A stretch of 64,000 nt of DNA. It comes from Strongylocentrotus droebachiensis (lineage: Eukaryota; Echinodermata; Echinoidea; Camarodonta; Strongylocentrotidae). The stretch lies in contig JAVYIG010000167.1 of NCBI GenBank assembly GCA_035222895.1, positions 290,501 to 354,500 on the forward strand, written 5' to 3'. Position 1 is the first letter of the stretch, and each line of letters opens with the position of its first letter. The position numbers and the translations under genes were made by a program. The notes below the pieces were generated by a model that saw only the letters and a program-made list of their open reading frames with translations, made no database searches and was not told the DNA's origin. Of this stretch, positions 48,601 to 59,818 are shown piece by piece.

Positions 48601-51600
48601 CAGTAATTGCTAAAGTGTAGAAATGTTAACCCAAACAGCTAGGTTATATTACTGTAATTTCCTGGTAGAAACTTACTAATATCTGAATACATGGTATTCG
48701 AGTTATCTTTACCTCAGTGATTTTTATAATTGATTTTATTTTTATTTGTATTTGATTTATTTATTCCTGTTTCAATTTACACATATTTAAACTTGAACAA
48801 AGAACATATAAATTCAATAATAATATACAACAAAGCAAAATGATTGTAAAAGAGACACAATAACAATAGAAATATGAAGTTATTAAAAATGACAACTGAA
48901 CATTGTTGACCTGAATGTGTAGGATGAAAAAGAGGGGCATGCTAAATAAGCAGTGTTTTTTTTTTCCACAAGCCCCTTAATGATTAACAGATCCTAAATA
49001 TAAATCATAGGTTATTTTAGGTCTCACAAGATATGCTTCATGAATGAAGGTATGGTCGTTCTTCAAAATACAAGGCTCTTTTCTATCAAAAGATATTTAT
49101 TACTAACATTCAAATATCAGGTATGAGTAGAATGTTGCTTTATTCAATTCATGCACGGGTTTTTTTCTTCTCTATATTATTGACATCCTGAAATAATAGA
49201 AAGGTCATACGGGGTAAACATTTTTTCTTTAATATGCATAGAGAAATATATTTGATGTTGAATTTATATCAAACACCAATCCACTCACCATATTACCATC
49301 TAAGATAGAACGTGGATGGAAGAAGGGTACATACAGGGAAGAAAAAAAGCTTTAATTCACATTGCAATATAGCAATACCATTTGAGAGTAAACTGAAACT
49401 TTCTTTACAATCTTAACAATATTAGTAATTTTAGCCATTGAACCACCTGAATAAAGCCATTGTAAAAGAAGATATGCCAATTTTATATGTGATATACAAA
49501 TATCAGATAAAAATCAATATCAAAGGATGTGTATTGATCTAAGTAATGTGTATCCCCCCCCCCCCCGTTTACTTCAGCAAATATTAGCCTACGATGTATT
49601 CGACACTACAGACCCGAGTCCAAAGTCCTTTTCAGGCTATGGTAAAAGTAATTCATCCTAGGAGGCGAAAACACATAGAACAAAAGCTTTCCTTAATTTC
49701 ATCAAACGGTTCCTGTTCTGAGGGAGATGAGATCAATCGGGAGTTGCCCTGAGTTCCTTATCTTGATGATTAGTTTGATTAAACATACGATTAACATACT
49801 ACTGTATAATGTTTTTTGTTCCATCATTAATATTATTATTATTATTATTATTTTTATTATCTTTTTTTAAGGGGGGGGGTGTGAGATATAGAATGATACT
49901 GATTAACTTTTTTTGTATTTTGGTTTCGTATGACTAAACAATGTTATTTTGTTGTTTTTACAATTATTGGGTATACATTTGATTCTTCATGTTGTAATAT
50001 ATATATATATATATATTCACATACACGAATGTTATATTATTAATATGGTCTTCTGAAATTTGCTCCTTTAAAGTTTTCTCCTGGTGTTTTTTTCACGGAA
50101 GTATAGGATTGGGTTTTATGTTAGGTTTAGGGTAAGAATTAGGGTTGCAATTAGGTTTTCGTTGAGTTCTTGTTTATGACCGCAAATGCCTTCAAAGTGC
50201 ATGGATATTGCTCTTATTCTTATTTATGACATTTCTAGCGCTCTTTTAGGACCTAAAATTGCTATGAAGGTAATTTTAGACCCAAAAATGTGTGAAATTT
50301 AGCCAATATGATCATACTTATAGAGCTCTATTTAAAAAAAAAAACGGTGACCGTTAATTAATTAATTAATGATAACAATACACGGGCCGGATGGTTGTGC
50401 GTATTATAACCAACACGAAAAGGCCATTAAAAAGCCAACATCGGCATTGGCTGGAATAAAACGTATAAGGCACTTTTTCTTATGTCCAACGGCTGGTTCA
50501 AATTATCGAATATTTGTGTCCAACCAAACATATAAGAAGTCGTTATATTTCAGCTGTCTCTGAACCGATTTTGATCAACCAAAGATGATTTTTGTTTCCA
50601 TTCAAATAATAATAGTATTAATAATGATAATAATAATTACAATACAAATAATGATAATAATAATAAAACTGCGCTGCGATTGGTCAATTGGATTTAGCTT
50701 CTTTTGAAATGAAACCGATTTGGATTTAGCTCGTTTTGGAATGAAACATGATATGGTATCCAAAATTGTTCATACTAAAGGTGATATAGTGCATTTTGTT
50801 CCCATGTAGGAAATGATTATTTTATGACAAAAAACTCAATTTTGATAAATCATGAATTTAGCTCCTTTTGGTATCAAGCTCATCATTTGTAGAAAAGCTT
50901 GTGTCTTTAGATCTTGTATGAAAAATTGCTCACCATCCAGATCCCACACCATGTACCTGTGTGCCAACTGGTCTGGGTTCTGGGGCTTCTGCAGGTATAG
51001 CTGTCTTAGCCATCCTGTTAGTGGCTTCTGTCATCATCAACATCGTTCAATTCATCATGTTGAGGAGACATGAGACCAGACCAGGTGACTATATTCATCA
51101 ATTCTAATAGAAGAGTTGAAAGATGGAATAAAAATGTAAATGTAAATTGTATGTAAATGATGCTTTCAAAATTTGTTTACCTGACTTCGGGGAGGAGGGG
51201 TCTAAAAAGTTCAACTGATCTTGGCTATTTTTAGGTGGCTACGTGCCTGCACCTACCGGTTATAAGACCACTGCTCTACTGCTAAGTCAGCTCACCTCCT
51301 GCGTTGTGTATCGATGATGAAAGATGTCATCAAGTTGACAGCATTTCATTGTAGTTTTGAAGATCCTTTGTAGTTAAAGAGGCTGAGTGGGCGTCTGAGG
51401 AGACACGAAACCAAATCAGGGGGTGTATTTATACAACTCTAATATAGTTGTCAAAAGATGGAATCAAAAGGAAAACAGATTATCTATAATTATAGATTTT
51501 ATCAAGTCGACATTACTTTCTTATACTATGAAGAAATTTCAAATTAAAGAAGATTGATTTTGGTTTTCGCGTACTGTGTTTACTTATCCCTTTTAGCCCA

Positions 51601-53069
51601 TTTACAGCCAACGAATTACTATACCGCAACTATTCCTAGTATAAAAAAACCCATAAAAATGTAAATTAATGGGAAGGTTACTTTCCCAGGAACATTGGCA
51701 GAATTAACAACATTAATCTACGATTAAAAAGATTTATGGAAACAAAACAAAAACAACCAAAAAATACCTTGAAGTGGCTCTTCTAAAAACCTTACTAGGT
51801 GTGCCCATCAATAATTTAACTCATCATATATGCATGTAAAAAAAGAGTATTTTTGTACTTATATCACTGATCCACTCAATTCAAATAAATGATTGCTTCT
51901 TATATATTCACCACAGAAGATCATTGGGCCTAAAAATTACATTAATAGTAGGTGTCATTGCGACTGCATTATATCTTATGGAAGTAAATGGATATGTCAT
52001 GATTTTGTTTGTGAAGTAAATTATATATTTTGATCATAACATGCATAAAGGATTTAATGATCTTAACAAAATAATCCTAATCAGGATATCCTGAGCCAGC
52101 TGAGAATAATCTACCGTTTACAACATGTTAAAATTTAATGGGCTTTCATGATAAGCTTTTCCTTGATAAATGTGCGACAGAAAACGTATCAACATTTCGA
52201 TATTTGCTTCTTCCTCTTCTTTTTCTTTTTACAGGTTTCGACGAGTCACAGAAAACCGTTTCTAGGTTAGTATTTATCAGTTCGAAATATTGAACAGAAA
52301 ATGGATATACACTGTTGGTTATAATGGTCGAATAATTATTTTTACACCAATTTATGTAATGATTTTGACAATGATTTAAAATAATAGTACATATTCTCAG
52401 ATTTGTATTGTATAATAATTTATGAGTGTTTGTTTTGCGTGACTGCTAAAGCATGTGTATGCTACTATGAAGAAAAAAAAACCCTCTATGTGGGCATGCC
52501 TTGAACCATAATGCATGGCTCTACAGAGGATTTTTTCCTTTCGGGGACCGGGGGAAAATGCAATGAGTTATTGATAATTTGTTGATGTCTTTGTTTTGTG
52601 TATGTGTGGGGGCGGCGACGTACGTGCGTACAGTCATGATTTAGTGGCTAAGTAATGACCTCGTTAAGGTGAGCCCCCAGAATAAAAACCGTGTCAATCA
52701 GCTATATTAGTGCCCTTTTGTGAGGCATTAATCCTCATTAAAGTCAGTTATGACTTAAGGACGTAGGTTCCCTAGTTGATTATCATAGTAGCACACACAT
52801 GCTTTAGCAGTCACGCAAAACAAACACTCGCAAATTATTATTCAATAAAATCTGAGAATGCATACTATTATTTAGATTTATTAGGAATAAATCATTGTCA
52901 AAATTATTCAATAAATTGGGATAAAAATAATTATTCCACCTTTATGACCAACAGTGTATAGTAAATAAGTGCACCCTCCCTACGCACGCATTCACTGTCA
53001 CGCAGGCACACACGTACACGCTTCTAGTTTGATCGAGGACTTGTATGCGCACATCAGTACACACACACC

Positions 53070-53105
<36 letters not shown>

Positions 53106-56100
53106 AACACCCCCAAACCAGGGCTCAAATTCATTTTTTGTCCACGGGGGCTCTTTTAGTACTGACGGGGGCTCTTTAAAAAAAAAATCCATTGAATTGG
53201 TACCTATGATACTCCTCAATTCTTTGCTATTTCATCAAGTCAGCATTTTCCCTCTTACAAATTTACAAGCTACAAAGCTGCTACTGACTTTCATCCCGTG
53301 ATGACATTCTTTCGATTTCTTCCCGTTCTGCACATTATTTCCTCCTCATTATTCGTAGCAACCTTTACATTCTTTTTTTACTGAGCCGCGTAGTGGCGAG
53401 GCGTTTTTTTTTAAATGCTATTTTTGACCCCCGTAAATTATGTTTTCCTGGCATCTACTTACATGCGAAGCATCGTCCACGAACCGCATAGCGGCGAGGC
53501 GATTTTTGGGGTGCTATTATGAACCCCCGTAAGTGATGTTTTCCGGGCATCTACTAACATCTACTAATACTGTGTGGGTCTGGATGGCGTTTTTCTATAC
53601 ACATCACATTTTCCCTTGGCAGCCCAGGGGGGGGGGGAATTAAACCACCTAACCCCCCCCCCCCCCCCCTCCATAGATCTGCCCATGTTACCATACCCTT
53701 CCACGACATCTTGGTCGTCCTCTTCTTCTCAATAGTGACTCTTAGATTTGCGTGGACATGGACGTGTTACGTCCTTTTAACACTGGCGTACTGGTGGGGG
53801 GGGGGGGCTTAGGGGGCGCTAGCCCCCCAAATAAAATTGAACCATGACTTATTTTCAATTCCATATACAAGTGATGTATAAATGTTCGTGATTTTCACTA
53901 AAATGCGTGTTTCTCCATTTCTGTTGCAAACTGACACATTCCCAAATGGCCAGGAAGAGCATTATGTTTTGTTTATAGTCACTAAGGGGCCGTGGTAAAA
54001 AAATCCTATCCAGAAGCAACTGTAACAGGCACTGCCGGGCGTTCCATACTTACATCATGTAACACTGCACATGCACCGTTAAGGGGCCCAGTGGGGAAAT
54101 TGAATTCAGACAAGATTAAGACAACGAATCGTCTTCTTTCTCTAATAATGTAATGAAACGGCAAAGCTTCCGCGCTTCGGGGGGGGGGGGGGGGTGGGAG
54201 GGAACTGAATTCAGACTAGGATTAAGAGTCGAGAACGGTACAACGAATCGTCTTTCTTCCTTAATAATTTAATGAAGTGTCAAAGCTTCCGCGCTTTGCG
54301 CGGGAGGAGGAAACTGAATTCAGACGAGAACATGATACAACGAATCATCTTCTTTCTCTGATAATTTAATGAAACGTGAAAGCTTCCGCGCTTTGCACGG
54401 GATGGGCGAATATGAATTCAGACAAGGATTAAGAGTAATAGTTTAATAAAACGTCAGAGTTTCCGCGCTTTGCGCGGGATGGGCGAAATTTAATTCAGAC
54501 AAGGATTAAGAGTAATACAATTTATTATAACGTCAAAGGGAGGGGGGAACTGGATCCAAACAAGAATTAAGAGTCGAGAACGGTACAACGGATCGTCTTC
54601 TTTCTCTAATAATTTAGTGAAGTGTCAAAGTTTCCGCGCTTTGCGCGAGAAGGGGAAACTGAATTCAGACAAGAACACGATACAACGAATTGTCTTCTTT
54701 CTCTAATAATTTAATGAAACGTTAAAGCTTCCGCGCTTCGCGCGGGATGGGCGAAAATGAATTCAGACAAGGATTAAGAGTAATGATTTATTAAACGTCA
54801 AAGCTTCCGCGCTTCGCGCGAGATGTGCGAAAATGAATTCAGACCAGGATTAAGAGTAATAATTTAATGTATCGTCAAGGCTTCAGCGCTTCGCGCGGGA
54901 TGGGCGAAATTGATTTCAGACAAGGATCAAGAGTAATAATTTATTGTAACGCCAAAGCTGCCGCGCTTCGCGCGGGAGGGGGGGGGGGGAAACTGGATCC
55001 AAACAAGAATTAAGAGTCGAGAACGGTACAACGGATCGTCTCCTTTCTCTAATAATTTAATGAAGTGTTAAAGAGGGGGGAGATTGAAAAATAACTTAGT
55101 TCCTGGCACCGGGTTTATAGGGTTAAATTTGTAGACATTTGAGCATTGGCATTAATATATGTGTCGGTAATTGGTTGCTAGTTTTGTCGGTAATCGGTGG
55201 CCTCTACACCCTCCCCACTCCCCTACTGACAAAGATCTAGCGACGCCCCTGATAATGACACAGTTTATACACTCGAGAATTTTTTTGCAAGTACCACTGA
55301 TGAAGTACCGGACCACCGTCTTTGTGCATTGTGCGGCATCAAAGCATATACAACGTCTCAAGCCGTGACAGATCACTTTTCTCTAACTTCTTACCAATCA
55401 GAAGGCCTCGTTTTTTTTTTCTCCAGGAAGTGCCGGTGGACATAAATGCGCCAAATGTGGTTCTCAAATTACAAAAGATCTCTACTCTTGGAAAGGGTAG
55501 GAGAAAGCAATTTTACGTCATATTACTCCAGGAAGTGCCTGAAAATGCGTCTAATTTGGTTCTAAAATTGCAAATGCTTCTTACCTTGGGAGGGGGCCAA
55601 AACCCCCTCCCAGACCCAACCCCGCTTGCTCGCTTCTCTCCCTCGCCGCTAAAGCCTCGTTCTGTCGCTTCATCGTTATACATATATTTAACCCCATGCC
55701 ATTTTGTGCCCCCCCCCCCCTCCCCGGTAAGAAATTCCTGGATCCGCCACTGATGCCCATTCATGTTAGAGCGGGGTGCTGCGGATTTTTTTTTTGTCAG
55801 CCCCCCAAACGTTATTGCTCATTACGCCGCTGTCTACTGTCTTATATGCAAGGTGATATAATTTCTTCTAGTATTTTGTTTGCATAATATCTATCTTTCG
55901 TTTACATCACGAACCATTTCTTGTATGTATAATGTCGCAACGGCTACAAGGGATCATCCTTTTGATTTTGTTTACGCCTATAAACATTTGTTAAAGCTGC
56001 CTTTTAAGGCACTGGCAGTCACATGTTACATCCTTTTAAACACTGGCAGTGCCTGAAAAAGAGGTCACACGTTGCATTCCACGTTGCAGTCGTGCAAATC

Positions 56101-57972
56101 TAAAAGTCCCTAATATTGATTTACTGGTCGAGGTTCATTATTTGCTGGTCATTTGAAATCTGGTGATTTCAGCGGATTCACGCTTTTCTCGACGAAAAAC
56201 TTCTCCATGACCATGTTTCAGCCCTTGCGCGATCGCCTCCAGCTCCAGCAGATATGGGGCGGCAGCGTGCACACGAACCGTTACTAAGGGCACAGTAGTC
56301 CTATAGCCACTGTTGACGGCGGCACTAGCTGCACTGCGAGCTTCCGTTGTTTGAATTGGTAATAATACTCATAGAACGAGAAATCTTGCACATTAATCTA
56401 AGTTTCATTTCATTGGTTAAAGGTTTGAAAATTGAAACTCAATATTGCGTTAAAGTTATAACAGAAAAGATAATATTTATTTTATAATTCCACGGGGGCG
56501 ATTTTTAATTTTGCAATCTCCCCCGTGAGCAACCTGACGGGGGCAATTGTGTAGCTCACGGGGCGAATCGCCCATCGCCCCCGTGTATTTTGAGCGCTGC
56601 CCCAAACACACACCCCCTCACACGAATACAAAAAAACACAAGCACAGACCAATATTCGAATGTAATAAAATATGAGATCCACCAAAATTACGAATGACAT
56701 CATTTATCATGTGTTTAAATGTAAAATAGGTCAAAAAGTAAAATAAAACTCGAGTTTGTATTTTAATGAAACTATCCACATTCAAAAGCATTGAAAAGTA
56801 GTTAATTTGAATGGAGAATAAAGACATATTTCGTAATGTGGGATGATTAGCTACGTACTGTAACACACGAGATTATCAACCCTGCTCTAATAAAAGTATT
56901 TGAAAATTGGTTCTGTGTTATGTCTAAGAGATGGCGATGTATAACAAACAGTACGCTAGGGCAGAAGGTTCATTAGTTCGGTACCGCTTTTAAATGCCTT
57001 ATTAAGGTAAAACAACGTTTTTGTTTTTTCACAGAGACGGTAGAAATGTGTCTCATGAGGCAAACGACAACATGGCGTTTGAGAACGGAGAAAAGGGTGA
57101 GAAAACGTGTACAATCAGTCAAATGTTTATAACGATGAAGACTACGAACAACAAACATGAAGTACAATTCTTCGACACTTTACATAAAAAGTGAAGATAC
57201 TTTGGCTTTGAACGTAGGCAAACAAACATAGAAATAACTCTCATAATCATACAAAATACTATTATACTAAATGATAAACATTTTCCAAAAACTGTATAAT
57301 ACATCGTAGCTACCAAATGTATTACTGTGTAGTAATTGATTAATGTAGAAGTGTATTTTTCAAAGGAAACATTATAAGCTGAATAATTCTCCCTGATCAG
57401 ATTCTTGCTATAGGCATACTAACTTAATAGATGTTTTAAATCGCACCTCTAAAAACTGACGCTTTTTTAAATTGCAAATTCACCTCTCCCTCCCACACAG
57501 AGACGCACACACACACACACACATACACACATACGCACACGCACACACACACGCGCACACACACACACATACACACACATTTATAAGCTGATGGTAAATA
57601 TTATTTTACTTTTCACGTTTTATATTTCCGAATAAATCCAGAAAAGATCATCCAAAGGTATCATTAATCCTGTTTTAGAGTGTGACAGGTTCCTTGCATT
57701 TGACCTTTCAAGTAATAGAAGACTTGTGATAATATTTTTTGTTTTGTTTTATAATAACACAGCATCCCCTGAGGTTGGTATGGCGCGTATGGCGCGATTT
57801 TTAAGGATTAGTAGAAGTAATAGTAGTAGAAGTATATCATTTCATTATTATTATTATATTTATTATCAATACTTTTTATCATCAGTATTATTATATACTT
57901 TTATTTTCACAGAATTATCTGTCTTTCGATGACTTGGATGAAAGATTGTATGCATTTACTCTGGACATGTGA
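38702..57972 (+). CDS. type I membrane receptor with three Ig domains and a duplicated-exon stalk
   Basis: Predicted exons: 38702-38759, 40350-40661, 42055-42354, 43381-43644, 44278-44325, 44758-44805, 45238-45285, 47769-47801, 48144-48185, 50941-51084, 52235-52265, 57035-57096, 57763-57773, 57913-57972. They join in frame to 486 residues. Residues 1-20 are a signal peptide (MSTIYYFVLSVICLFFIGPG). Ig1 (24-123) has Cys43, Trp54 and the DEGEYLC motif ending at Cys107. Ig2 (125-222) has Cys146, Trp159 and Cys202. Ig3 (225-311) has Cys246 and Cys293 but lacks the core Trp. A Thr-rich stalk (312-385) precedes a membrane helix (about 403-426) and an RRHETRP stop-transfer sequence. The tail is short and polar, ending NYLSFDDLDERLYAFTLDM. 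Most exon borders are phase 1, as in typical Ig superfamily genes. The family resembles adhesion or immune receptors; the ligand is unknown. The last two tail exons are the least certain: an 11-base exon with a weak donor. Confidence 0.8.
39378..39694 (+). mobile_element. 3' fragment of a LINE (end of reverse transcriptase ORF)
   Basis: The frame encodes RRLRFSGHCWRGKSE, then RGKRNRGRPAMTY and a DTCLPRQEL tract, the typical C-terminus of CR1/RTE-type LINE polymerases, ending at a stop at 39677-39679 and a TAG-rich tail. TAATGTCATATG flanks both sides (39366-39377, 39695-39706) as a target duplication. The paralogous intron near 63705 lacks the insert. It is a 5'-truncated copy without function. 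Confidence 0.9.
39717..39748. repeat. G-rich homopolymer
   Basis: A G run of about 32 bases broken by one A, in intron 1 of Ig receptor copy 1. The paralogue has only short G runs here (63722-63731). Confidence 0.85.
40720..41260. mobile_element. 541-base element with TTAA flanks, TATGTCCC family
   Basis: The ends AGATACTATGTCCC and the inverse GGGACATAATACCT are flanked by TTAA on both sides (40716-40719, 41261-41264). The body matches the copies at 28965 and 32639 in reverse orientation. It lies in intron 2 of the Ig receptor. Confidence 0.85.
42663..43106. mobile_element. nested fold-back element in intron 3 of the Ig receptor
   Basis: TACGTTTATGCTCA near 42663 is inverted as TGAGCATAAACGTA near 43091. 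In the centre, CTTCTCTGGCTCCTCCAGGC and its exact inverse form a near-perfect hairpin around 42975. TGAGCATAAAC recurs at 43019, giving the element an internal repeated end. Confidence 0.7.
44278..44325 (+). CDS. stalk micro-exon 1 (48 bases)
   Basis: Phase-1 exon after TTTTAATATCAG and before GTAAGA, encoding LLTTSLTPAATAPET. The Thr/Pro/Ala content suggests an O-glycosylated stalk. Confidence 0.75.
44758..44805 (+). CDS. stalk micro-exon 2 (48 bases)
   Basis: 480 bases after the previous copy, with the same borders and phase; it encodes LLTTSLAPAATAPET. Confidence 0.75.
45238..45285 (+). CDS. stalk micro-exon 3 (48 bases)
   Basis: 480 bases after copy 2; it encodes LLTTSRTLTATESEI, more diverged but open and with intact splice sites. 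Confidence 0.75.
45625..45656. repeat. CA/TA microsatellite
   Basis: About 13 CA units followed by TA repeats in an intron of the Ig receptor; the paralogous block at 48530 lacks it. Confidence 0.85.
47064..47116 (+). CDS. possible alternative last exon giving a secreted Ig receptor
   Basis: TATATTTTGCAG precedes a phase-1-compatible frame encoding LLGAPVGGEEGPLQLQ and a stop at 47114-47116. AATAAA follows at 47259-47264. Splicing stalk exon 3 to this exon would remove the membrane helix and release the three Ig domains. The same bases form one arm of a strong hairpin, so the open frame may be chance. Confidence 0.35.
47064..47166 (+). ncRNA. candidate pri-miRNA-like hairpin
   Basis: 47064-47098 pairs with 47127-47166 over about 35 base pairs including a few G-U pairs, with one mismatch and one 4-base bulge, around a loop of about 28 bases. 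Stem length and imperfect pairing fit an animal microRNA precursor better than a recent inverted repeat. I do not recognise a known mature microRNA. The paralogous block near 49930 does not keep it. Confidence 0.4.
47769..47801 (+). CDS. stalk micro-exon of the other type (33 bases)
   Basis: It follows TTTTAACCGCAG and encodes TTTIPTESNT before a GTATGT donor, phase 1 in and out. It is the only well-preserved member of the exon type that has become homopolymer tracts in the three tandem units. Confidence 0.6.
48144..48185 (+). CDS. stalk micro-exon 4 (42 bases)
   Basis: It follows TTTTAATATCAG and encodes LLTTIRSSTESKG before a GTAAGA donor; phase 1 in and out, homologous to the 48-base copies. 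Confidence 0.7.
49840..50040. repeat. simple-sequence cluster
   Basis: ATT repeats near 49836-49860, T and G runs near 49863-49879, and TA repeats near 49999-50016, all within the intron before the membrane exon. Confidence 0.7.
50941..51084 (+). CDS. transmembrane exon of the Ig receptor
   Basis: It follows ACCATCCAG and ends in phase 1 before GTGACT. It encodes PTPCTCVPTGLG, then a membrane helix (AGIAVLAILLVAS, SVIINIVQFIML) and RRHETRP. Positive charges after the helix indicate a cytoplasmic C-terminus. Confidence 0.85.
51090..52230. other. intron of the Ig receptor, nothing else recognised
   Basis: AT-rich sequence. A diverged echo of the TM exon's 3' end (GAGACACGAAACCAAATCAG, near 51399) is visible but has no open membrane helix. 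Confidence 0.4.
52310..52956. mobile_element. fold-back element with TA flanks in an Ig receptor intron
   Basis: The ends CACTGTTGGTTATAATGG and the inverse CCTTTATGACCAACAGTG are flanked by TA. The arms are about 165 bases long (52310-52475, 52790-52956) and include TAAAGCATGTGTATGCTACT and its diverged inverse. The centre of about 315 bases is not palindromic. Confidence 0.85.
53060..53105. repeat. CA/TA microsatellite
   Basis: CA repeats run into about 12 TA units. Confidence 0.9.
53380..53860. repeat. G/C homopolymers and hAT-like end fragments
   Basis: C run near 53655 followed by TCCATAGATCTGCCCATG, and G run near 53796, resembling the hAT-like family ends in the first 13 kb. Two diverged direct repeats (GCGAGGCGTTTTTTTT / GCGAGGCGATTTTTGG) lie near 53396 and 53487. 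Confidence 0.45.
54090..55080. repeat. satellite of about ten 75-150 base units with CCGCGCTTCGCGCGGG
   Basis: Units repeat GAATTCAGACAAGGATTAAG, then AATAATTTAATGAAACGTC, then AAAGCTTCCGCGCTTCGCGC with GGGATGGGCGAAA. Longer units also carry GTCGAGAACGGTACAACG. The GCGC core is a near palindrome. The array lies in the long intron before the Ig receptor's tail exons. Confidence 0.85.
55560..55751. mobile_element. right end of a hAT-like element
   Basis: The C-rich tract near 55709 is followed by CCTGGATCCGCCACTG ending at 55751, the exact inverse of the left end of the 129-base element at 3570. The left boundary and target duplication were not found. Another hAT-like end (CTAGCGACGCCCCTG) lies at about 55251. 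Confidence 0.6.
55829..55997. repeat. second copy of the 37385-37553 segment
   Basis: Nearly identical to the block upstream of the Ig receptor. Here it lies inside the same gene's long intron, so part of the upstream region was copied into the gene. Confidence 0.85.
57035..57096 (+). CDS. cytoplasmic-tail exon of the Ig receptor
   Basis: It follows TTTTTTCACAG and ends before GTGAGA. It accepts two bases from exon 52235-52265 and leaves in phase 1. It encodes DGRNVSHEANDNMAFENGEK. Confidence 0.75.
57500..57572. repeat. CA microsatellite
   Basis: Interrupted CA/CG-CA repeats of about 70 bases. Confidence 0.9.
57913..57972 (+). CDS. last coding exon of the Ig receptor
   Basis: It follows TTTATTTTCACAG. 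Read in phase 0 it encodes NYLSFDDLDERLYAFTLDM and a stop. Read in phase 1, after a 15-base version of the preceding exon, it would end quickly as ELSVFR. The longer reading contains a Tyr-x-x-Phe pattern. AATAAA at 58337-58342 is a possible polyadenylation signal. Confidence 0.55.
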   Translation, partial: NYLSFDDLDERLYAFTLDM

Positions 57973-58559
57973 ATTAAAGTCTTGTTCAGATAAATCGCGG
58001 CGGTATTTTCATGATAACATAAACTGTAAATATGTTCACATTTCTTTCTAATAACACGTAGATAAGTGAATACGCGTAGGACCTTGTTGCGCCCAGTCGC
58101 CATTCGTTTAGGCTTTTGAAAACCACGGAGGACCGCGTCATATCATACCGAGCTTTCATATTAAGGAGCTTCAATATCCAATCTTAAAATAATACATTTA
58201 ATAACGCGTTAACATCAGAAGATATTAACTAACTGTTTGAAATTTTTTGAAGAAATCGCTTTTTTTTTTGGCATTGAGTTACGTTTATTAACAATTTGTT
58301 TCTTCTTCAAGATCATTTGGTAGAAATCTTTGAAAAAATAAAGAAATATATTGGAAATGTCTGGAGGTGCAGCTATTTTAGAAAACATGAAATTTGTTGA
58401 TATTAAAAGGTCCCGTGTGTAGCAACTGATCACATACATTTAACAGCACATTCTCATGATTTTCTGCCGGTTATATTGTGTATATTATGCGTGAAACTTA
58501 CTTCTAATTTACCTTGCAACGTTTGTTAATGTTTGTGTCATTTCATAGTATTGTTAAAT

Positions 58560-58700
58560 GTGAACGACCACCTACTCCCTTTCTTCTTTCTTTTCTTGAC
58601 ACCCCCTCTTCTTTCTTACTCTCTCACTCTCTCTCTCTATCTCCCTATCTTTCCCTCCACGCCTCTCTTCTCTGTCAACCCATCACTCTCACTCTCCCCC
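58560..58700. repeat. TCTC-rich pyrimidine tract
   Basis: CTCTCACTCTCTCTCTC and similar sequence; open frames through it are low complexity. Confidence 0.7.
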
Positions 58701-58849
58701 TTTTACCTGTGTTTGTAAAGCATGGAGCTTGCTTATAACTCACTCTTCCTTTTTCAGTCATTATTTACACCACACTATACTATTTTGAACCTTCATCTAT
58801 TCATTTACTACGTATACTTCTCACTTAATAACAGACTTTATGTGTGTAT

Positions 58850-59300
58850 TACAAATAATATTAGGAAAATCCAAAATGTTGGAATACTCATATATACATT
58901 TTTTGGTTTTCTCTGATTGTTTGTTTGTTTACTGCCATTTAAAATATTCATTTTGTTCCACAATTCATGAGAAGTATATTCATCTCTTTTGATATCAAAA
59001 CTATTGACTACTAGCCATACTGCTATAGAATCAGAAAGAGGTAAGATTTTTTTTTGTATAGATTTCAAATCAATATTAATAAAGAGATTTTCTTGAACTA
59101 TTGTCTTATGTATTGTCCTTTGTTATGCACATTCCATAGGTTAGTAATATAATTACCTTAAACATGGTAAGGTGAGGAAATTAAGACATAAAATGTTGGT
59201 TAGGTGAACAAAATCAATTATTAATGCAAGTAGTCTCATGAACCCTGCGTTTATGTATACTATAGATAAATAGGCTTACATCGAAAGGGTGCGTTACGGT
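58850..59300 (+). pseudogene. relic of an Ig receptor stalk exon and introns
   Basis: Matches 44595-45310 and 48100-48340 collinearly. The exon equivalent near 58999 still reads LLTTSHTAIESER before a GTAAGA donor, but the acceptor has changed from ATATCAG to ATATCAA and is dead. It lies after the end of Ig receptor copy 1 and before copy 2, so it is probably the remains of another family member. Confidence 0.75.
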
Positions 59301-59818
59301 GCGGCGCGGCGCGGTGTAGTGAGTTCAACGCACCCATTCGATAAAAGCCCCACCGCTTTTCTCGAAAGGGTGCGTTGAGAACGGAGTAACGTCTTAACAA
59401 ACCCTTTCGGGATATTAACCGGGGGGGGGGGGGGTTGCTCGAAAGGATGCGTCGACTAGTCTTTCACATCAGTCGTTAAAATGTTATGTGTAAGCATACT
59501 GTCGTAACGGCTATAAAAAGAGAACCATCCTTCTGTTTGTTATCCGCCCATGAAGATTAGTGACGTTTTGCCATTACACTTTGAGTCTACTTTTAACACT
59601 AATGATTTCAATCAAACTGATGATGATATGTCAAAACAGCATGATATCATATTGATGACTAGGCATATAAAAAGTCTTGTTTTTGGGTGTACGCAGAAAA
59701 CCTAACTGTTGTATTCTTTCATCAATATTCGACTTCAAACACATTTGTTTTGAAAATCCCTTATAATATGTCTTAACTGACATTTTTTTTCACAATATGA
59801 TACAATTTAAGTGAAATT

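Larger units (their letters stand above)
45300..49900. repeat. direct duplication: 45300-47030 and 48200-49900
   Basis: Long collinear matches, for example TCTCCTTTGTTATGC near 45359 and 48271, and AGATAGAACGTGGATGGAAG near 46348 and 49302. The second copy has diverged noticeably. The unit includes a stalk micro-exon at its left end, so intron and exon were copied together. Confidence 0.85.
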
